Source: Apoderus coryli (Eukaryota; Arthropoda; Insecta; Coleoptera; Attelabidae). Taken from it: a stretch of DNA of 64,000 nt. A program made the position numbers and the translations under genes. Shown here piece after piece: positions 58,112-64,000 of this stretch. Positions within the stretch are counted from its first letter, which is position 1, and each line of letters begins with the position of its first letter. The DNA lies in the NCBI GenBank assembly GCA_911728435.2, contig OU452205.1, positions 15,382,260 to 15,446,259 on the forward strand. The letters are read 5' to 3'. The notes under the pieces are model-generated. The model was not told where the DNA came from. It worked only from the letters and a program-made list of their open reading frames with translations, and did no database searches.

Positions 58112-58796
58112 TTTAACAATAGGTTCATATGAAAAGACCTTAAGATCTTAAATATAAACATTCCTTGCATTAATAACAAAAAAAAATTATTTGCCAAACA
58201 ATAAATTTATTTTGTAAACGTGTTGAAAAATAAGTTGCATAGAATCAACGGTTTAAACTGTCATAGTAATTTAGTAATAAGAGTATTGTGTTTCTGTGTT
58301 TTGCTCTAGAACTGCAAAAAACGAAAAATGTACAAAGGAATACGTAAGCCCTTGATAAACAAAAATGAAAAATTGGCAAAAAGTAAATATCAAAGAAAAA
58401 ATACCAGCTTAGGGGAAATATGTAAATGAACGTTATTTTTCAATTTTATTACGGTCTATCCCTCATGTGGAAAATTACTTTCTTTCTCTAATTTAATTTT
58501 ATTTAATTTATAATACTGCCGTTACCGTTGGATATACCCATTGTATATTTACACAATACTTCTGAGAAAATTAAAGCCAAGCAATGCCATTGAGAACTTT
58601 AGGGAATATATTATACATACACAATTATGCAAATCAGAATGAATATGTGGGTGCTTACCTTAGCCAAATCTTAAAAAATTATATTAAAGGGCTAGTATTA
58701 AGAGAAACTTTATTATTTTTAGTATGACTGTATTTGATTTGTAGTTAGTCCAAATGGATCACTAAAGATAGAACACGGCTCGATCAAAGGGTGGTG

Positions 58797-58854
58797 GTTG
58801 CTATCCTTGAGAAATAATATCCTTTGTTACTATCCTTGAGAAATAATATCCTTT
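58797..58854. repeat. Tandem duplication of a 29-bp unit
   Basis: Two adjacent units containing CTATCCTTGAGAAATAATAT differ at one position (GTTGC versus GTTAC). A recent slippage or repair event. Confidence 0.9.
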
Positions 58855-59842
58855 GTATGTATCATTACTAATTTTCGAATTTTCCGGACATAGATTTATT
58901 AATTGCTGTAATATACTGGGTAATACGGTATAATATGGCACGGAATATTGTGCAGCCAAAATATGAGGCATTCAAACAGTTTCGCATGTTGGATGTATAG
59001 GAGTCTAATATGGCTTCTAAAATTATTTTAATATTATAAATAGTGTCCCAAAAGCGTTATAAATATCACAGTTATGTTTTTTCTTTAAATAGAACCCTCT
59101 GTATATTTTTGGTTTTTGGATTCCCCGATAAAAATAAGTGTATGTTTTAATAAGTTCTAGAATCTTCTAAAACGACAATATTTCATTATATTTATATAGT
59201 TACAGCGCTATTTATATACTTTCGAAACGTCGTAGTGTATTCATAACATTCAAAAATGCAAATGCCTTAGTAAAAAGCGTGCGCAATACATTCGCAGATT
59301 AAGGTGCCACATTCGATTAAATTATTTATTTTTTTGTTCTTGATTGCCACCGTTAGAGAAGCTTAATTTCGGAGGATTTGATAATGTTTGTGCCTTCATT
59401 ACTATGTTTAGTATTGATGTTAGGAACTAGAATAGTCATCTATGGTCTAGTATTCTAAGTTTAGTTTTATAACGTATGGAATTTATCGTGTTGGATGATT
59501 CGATCATGATTGCTGTTGGTTTCTTTTGATATGTAGAGCTTGGAATATAGAAGAATTCAGTGTTCATTAGTTATATTGTATAAATTGTTGAGAAAAAAAA
59601 GTAGACTGCGCTTCTTTGATATCGAGTATACATTTTTTGGCCCTAAATAAAACGTACTTTTTACTTTAAGTAAATAATTTATTAGGATTAGTTCCATAGA
59701 AAAATGAATTTAATATTAATTGTTACTTTTATATACATTGTTCTGTAATTTAGAAATTCTTGGAGAACAACCGCTTCATTCTATTAATAGTAAAAAGTAG
59801 TATATTGTGCAACGAACATGAAATGACATATATTTCCTACGA

Positions 59843-60297
59843 GTATGATCGTTTGCAGCATGAGCTGCAGGCGAGTGCTGCAAATCATACTTTTTCTACG
59901 ACTGTTTTTAATGCTTTTGAATAAATTTAACATAATTTTTAGGAACATATTTCTTTTTCGAAACTTACCCTTGTTAGCGTATAAGCCTAAATACGATAAA
60001 TTAGAAGTATTAAATTGACTAGGTGGTGTTAAACTATATTCACTAGCACTGTTTATGTGTTTTGAAATTAGCGAAATACTTAATTATAATTATTATTAAT
60101 ACTAAAACTGTCAATTTGGTGTTTGTATTTTCGGCGTTGCTATGGTGATTTTTCATGCCCGCCGCTACTTTTGTCATTACCACGAAATTTTATTATTACG
60201 GACGGGTAAATGATAAACAGTATTACAATATACTACATTTTCTAATGATGATTGAACATATAATAAAGGCATGTAAAGACAGTCGTAGAAAAAGATA
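59843..60297. repeat. Inverted-repeat element with a terminal hairpin
   Basis: A hairpin at 59843-59890 (GTATGATCGTTTGCAGCA with TGCTGCAAATCATAC, 15-nt loop) is followed at 59891 by CTTTTTCTACGACTGT. The complement of that sequence (ACAGTCGTAGAAAAAG) occurs at 60277-60295. The intervening 370 bp has no ORF. Probably a MITE; superfamily unknown. Confidence 0.65.
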
Positions 60298-61534
60298 TGT
60301 TTATGTAGAAATTAAGAAATACAGAAAGTAATTTAGAATTTTTCGATGTGAAACGAATCTGTCCTCACTATCGAAAACGTTATGCGTAAATTTAGGGAAC
60401 AAGGAAAAACAACTACTCCACTGGCCAATATTTCGACTGGCATTGAATTACAAGCGCAAATTTCCTAAATAAATACTAAAATTAAAATGTGATTTAGCTT
60501 TTTCGCATCAAATTATAATATAAAAATAACAAATAACATCACATTCAAAATAAACGCTTTATTATTATTATTATTACTGAACTTGGAAATAACAAAGCAT
60601 TAAATTAATTTAGTTCAGAATTAAAGAATGTATTCAATTAAAATTATGTTCATTAACGAGATTAACCCTGAATCTCCTTATCCGTCCTTCGCTACAATTA
60701 TGAAGCTAACACATTTTGACCAGGGTGAGCATAATATGCAGCCACTATTATATACTGTTGGAAAATATCGTATAAAAATATTAATTAATAATAATATTTA
60801 TAAGTCTATAATATATATTATTATTATATTTCGTTAATTATTAATATATATTTATTCATTAAAATTCATACAACAAACATTTAAGAAGAAAATAAAAACT
60901 AATAATTGCAACAAATGAAAATCAAGCTGTACATAAATATTCGAATGGCAGTATAAGTTTTATAAATTAATTTGAGGACTAATACTTAATAGTAATAACT
61001 AATTAATTATATGTTCTACTGCAAGTTTTATCTGGGTTTATTCTGCACACATTTGTTACGGCTATGGCGATTGTAAATAGACGCTAATATGCATAAGTTC
61101 GGAGGAAGTAAATACATTGTAATTTTAAATAATATAATATAGGGAAAGCGGCACCTTTCATGCATGCCTTTTAACACTAATGAGTTGTTGATCAACGTCT
61201 TGTGAAAACATGGTTAATGGTTAAGATAGATTTTTCGACACATGAGTGAAAAATTATATAATAGGTACAACTAAAATTATTGAACCCACCGATGACCCGA
61301 TAAGCTCTGATCTAGATGAAAAAAAAAAAGACAGCCCATTATGAACAATAATAACTCTCATGGTTTAGTGGCCGAAAACACCTGAAACGAAAAAACAAAA
61401 GACATAGGGAGAAACTACAATTTGTAATATCATTCCATGTCCAAATATATATGAAAATAAGAAAAAGTCCATTTTAAGTAAGTTTTCTTTATTTGGGTTG
61501 TAGGTCGTAAACAATAAAACTCAGTTTTAAATAT

Positions 61535-61573
61535 CACTAACGTTTCGATCTATATTAGATCATCCTCAGAGTG
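61535..61573 (-). ncRNA. Hammerhead-ribozyme-like motif 5, antisense upstream of PLE-3
   Basis: Read on the minus strand from 61573: stem I CACU, core CUGAGGA, an extra U, stem II GAUCUA with loop AUA and UAGAUC (six pairs), core GAAA, mini stem III ACGU, cleavage-site base U, then AGUG closing stem I. All core positions are intact. It lies about 490 bp before the PLE-3 coding region but on the opposite strand, as if a terminal repeat were inverted. Confidence 0.62.
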
Positions 61574-62039
61574 CTGCAAAATACAAATGATATGTATATC
61601 AAGAAGGAACGAATACATTTAAAATATTATCAAAAAAAAAAAAATAATTGAAAATCACATAAAAAAAAAACAAAACACATTAAAACAGAAACATAAATTC
61701 AAAATATTAACATAAAAAACAAAAATCGAATTATAATATCTGAAGACAGGTAATACCTACATTTTCTTTTTTTTTTTGTCTTATTAAAAAGTCAGCCATA
61801 GAAACAATTAACAATTAGGGTTACTCTAAATATCTTTTGATGCAATTAGTAATTCCTATATTATATGAAATAATATATGTATTTATCTAATAATATAATT
61901 TAAATATGGTTTATTAGTCGTTATAGGAACTAACAAGAGTCTTAAAATTTTGATGTGTATTTAAAGTTGGGAACGAAATTCTTCCTTTATTGAATTTATC
62001 AGTTGTGCTTTTTTTCTGTACAAGTATAGTAAAAAAAAA

Positions 62040-64000
62040 AATGACGATACATACCACAACTTGAAACTCTGGGCCAAAACAAACAAACAATTAGCGAATT
62101 TTGTGAATCACAAAAAATTTCTGTTACAATGTAAAAGAAGTCAGGTAATACCTTTACACTTACAAAATTCAATTAACATTTTACAATTTTTACTCATAGA
62201 TGACAATCCTTTCAAAAATAGTTACTATAATATAATAAAAAACTATCAAATAAGAATACTTAACTTAGAAGTTTCAACCATTGGAAAGTTTCCAAACTAA
62301 CAAATATTTTAAGTGAATGTAAACAAAAAGCTGTAGAAACTCTTCCTCCAACCTTGTTCCATTCTTATAATCGTTCACAAGAAATGTTGTATAACACAAC
62401 TCTTAAAAAAGTCAAGGAAAAACAAAGACGGAAATTGAATCTTCTAATACAAAGACAACAAGGGAATCTAAACCCAACATTGAATAATAAGTGGTTTGTT
62501 AATTTAACTGACAAGATTGTTCCGGAGAATGTTAGCACTTTCTTAAGTCTTGGAGAAAATTTCAACTTACCGTATAACGAACATAACCTTCCATTAGATA
62601 AACTGCTAGTAGATACCGAATATGTGATTGAAAATATTGATAATGATCAAAAGGTTGAATTACGTAATAAACTAGTGAATGCAACTACTAATTTTGTACA
62701 CGGTTTTAACCAAAACAAATTTAAAAACCAAAATAGAATAAACACAAAAAGAGAAAAAGAAACTATCGATTTTCTAAAGAATAACAACGATATTTTAGTA
62801 CTACGTGCTGATAAAGGAAACACTACAGTTCTTATAAAGAAACATGAATATTTTGAAAAAGCACATGAACTACTTTCTGATTGTAACATACCAACCCGTA
62901 AACAAGGATCCCACTACAACTATACAAGGTAAATTAAACAAACTACTCGACAATTTCACAAAGGACAATTATTTCTCACCTCAAGAAAAAAAGTCTGTAA
63001 AGTGTATCAATGGTGTTTTTCCTAAACTTTATTTTTTACCTAAAATTCATAAAGAAAACACTCCACTCCGACCGATTGTTAGTTTTGTTGCGTCACTTCT
63101 ATATAAAATTTCAAAATACATCAGTAAAATTTTAAATTATGCCTTTGAGAAGGACCTGTACTATACCAAAAATTCATTCTCTCTTGTCAATGAACTACAA
63201 CATATTATAATACCAGATAATTATCTATTAATATCCTTAGATGTAAAGTCTCTATTTACGAATATTCCTTTAGATTTAACTACTACACTCATAAAAGAAA
63301 AATGGCACCTAATGCAGCATCATTGTAACCTACCAATTGAGAATTTTTTGGAAATTCTAGAATTTGTTTTTCATAACAGTTATTTTAAGTTCAATAATAA
63401 ATACAGACAGATTGATGGTTTAGGAATGGGTAACTGTTTGTCTCCCATATGTTCAGATATTGTTATGAGTCAATTACAAAAGTTGTGCATTTCAAAATTA
63501 CCTCTTCAAGTTCCAATATTCAAACGATATGTTGACGATATTTTTACATGTGTTCCGAAAGACAAAGTTGATTTAACCCTACAAATATTCAATAGCTATC
63601 ATCCTAAATTACAATTTACATTGAAAATTGAAAAAATTAGAACCATTCCCTTTCTAGATGTTTTAATTATGAAAACAGATGACAACCAACTCATTATTCC
63701 CTATATTCACAAATTATCAGAACAAATTAAAAAAAAAATTAAATAGCCCAACTTGTATGATAACTTTTAAAAGTGAAAATACAATCAAAAAATTTTTTTC
63801 CAAAATTAAATCTGAGACTCCCCATTCCCTTAATAGTAACATAATATATGGAATCCCTTGCAAAGATTGCGATAATGTGTACATTGGACAATCTGAAAGA
63901 TATCTTAAAACAAGATTAGAAGAACACAAACGTAGCGTTAGACCACAAAATCTATTTACCAATACGGGAAAAACAGGGCTAACAGAAGATTCATACAACA
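62040..64000 (+). mobile_element. Penelope-like retroelement (PLE-3), cut by the right window edge
   Basis: The most complete of the three Penelope copies: N-terminal region, full RT and the beginning of the GIY-YIG nuclease, with 3' parts beyond 64000. Sequence and spacing differ from PLE-1 and PLE-2, so it is a separate lineage. Confidence 0.88.
62061..64000 (+). pseudogene. Penelope RT + GIY-YIG polyprotein, frameshifted
   Basis: Four frames in order. 62061-62300 is the N-terminal region. 62354-62932 holds RADKGNTTVLIKKHEYFEKA, the Penelope RT fingers block usually read as K/RADKG. 62844-63746 holds KLYFLPKIHKENTPLRPIVS, SLDVKSLFTNIP (motif A Asp), GLGMGNCLSPICSDIVM (motif B), RYVDDIFTCVP (motif C) and IPFLDVLI. 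63735-64000 holds IPCKDCDNVYIGQSERYLKT, the GIY-YIG nuclease with its Cys pair. Frameshifts lie near 62290, 62920 and 63715. The motifs themselves look intact, so the lesions are few. Confidence 0.88.

Larger units (their letters stand above)
58112..61534. other. AT-rich intergenic DNA with small repeats
   Basis: No gene recognised. Contains the 29-bp duplication at 58797 and the inverted-repeat element at 59843-60300. The 69-codon ORF at 60628 lies in very AT-rich sequence and has no motif. Confidence 0.5.

Overview
The window is animal nuclear DNA, almost certainly from an insect with a large, AT-rich, transposon-loaded genome. One host gene can be followed. It is a metabotropic glutamate receptor (class C GPCR, mGluR) on the minus strand. 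Six coding exons plus the terminal exon with its stop codon lie between 39323 and 14769, and all seven join in phase with consensus GT/AG sites. They encode the end of the cysteine-rich domain, all seven membrane helices and the cytoplasmic tail, which ends in a PDZ-ligand-like Thr-Thr-Ser-Leu. Introns run from 55 nt to 12.2 kb. The exons for the glutamate-binding Venus-flytrap domain are not seen upstream to 64000, so they lie beyond the window or were missed. Insect is supported by the receptor sequence and by the mix of elements (RTE, Jockey-like, Penelope, PIF/Harbinger, mariner, copia, MULE). The order (leaf beetle or hemipteran, for example) is not decided here.

Nearly everything else is mobile DNA, mostly broken and often nested. 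At 1-1592 there is a decayed DUF7869-type gene. At about 1.98-5.0 kb there is a 5'-truncated non-LTR retrotransposon split by a PIF/Harbinger element with TAA duplications. At 5.0-6.4 kb there is a 2.5-copy tandem repeat of about 565 bp, and at 7.4-8.3 kb a 52-bp-arm hairpin followed by a decayed tandem array of about 133 bp units. At 11.4-12.4 kb lies one copy of a dispersed repeat. At 12.9-13.8 kb a hAT-type MITE sits inside another inverted-repeat element.

The mGluR introns hold a mariner inserted at the exact centre of a long palindromic MITE (18.9-21.7 kb), a repeat with an internal tRNA-like segment (22.1-22.9 kb), a hAT-like inverted-repeat element (28.0-28.5 kb), a Penelope element (28.9-30.5 kb) and a TIR-bounded DUF7869 element (37.6-38.7 kb). 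Upstream of the last visible exon, pogo-like terminal repeats (39.8 and 44.9 kb) enclose an RTE retrotransposon and a Mutator-like element that itself carries a non-LTR 3' end.

At 45.2-49.0 kb there are the second copies of the tRNA-like repeat and of the 11.4-kb repeat. The latter is split by a 2.4-kb Harbinger (TTA duplications), which is itself invaded by a second Penelope element. A Ty1/copia element with both LTRs lies at 53.9-58.1 kb, and a third Penelope element runs off the right edge at 64000.

The most interesting signal is a set of five hammerhead-ribozyme-like motifs (1.73, 7.35, 29.02, 48.27 and 61.55 kb). Two lie just downstream of Penelope ORFs, one lies upstream of a Penelope ORF in antisense, and two are orphans. 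All have a palindromic mini stem III, a covarying stem I and the same extra unpaired base after the core box.
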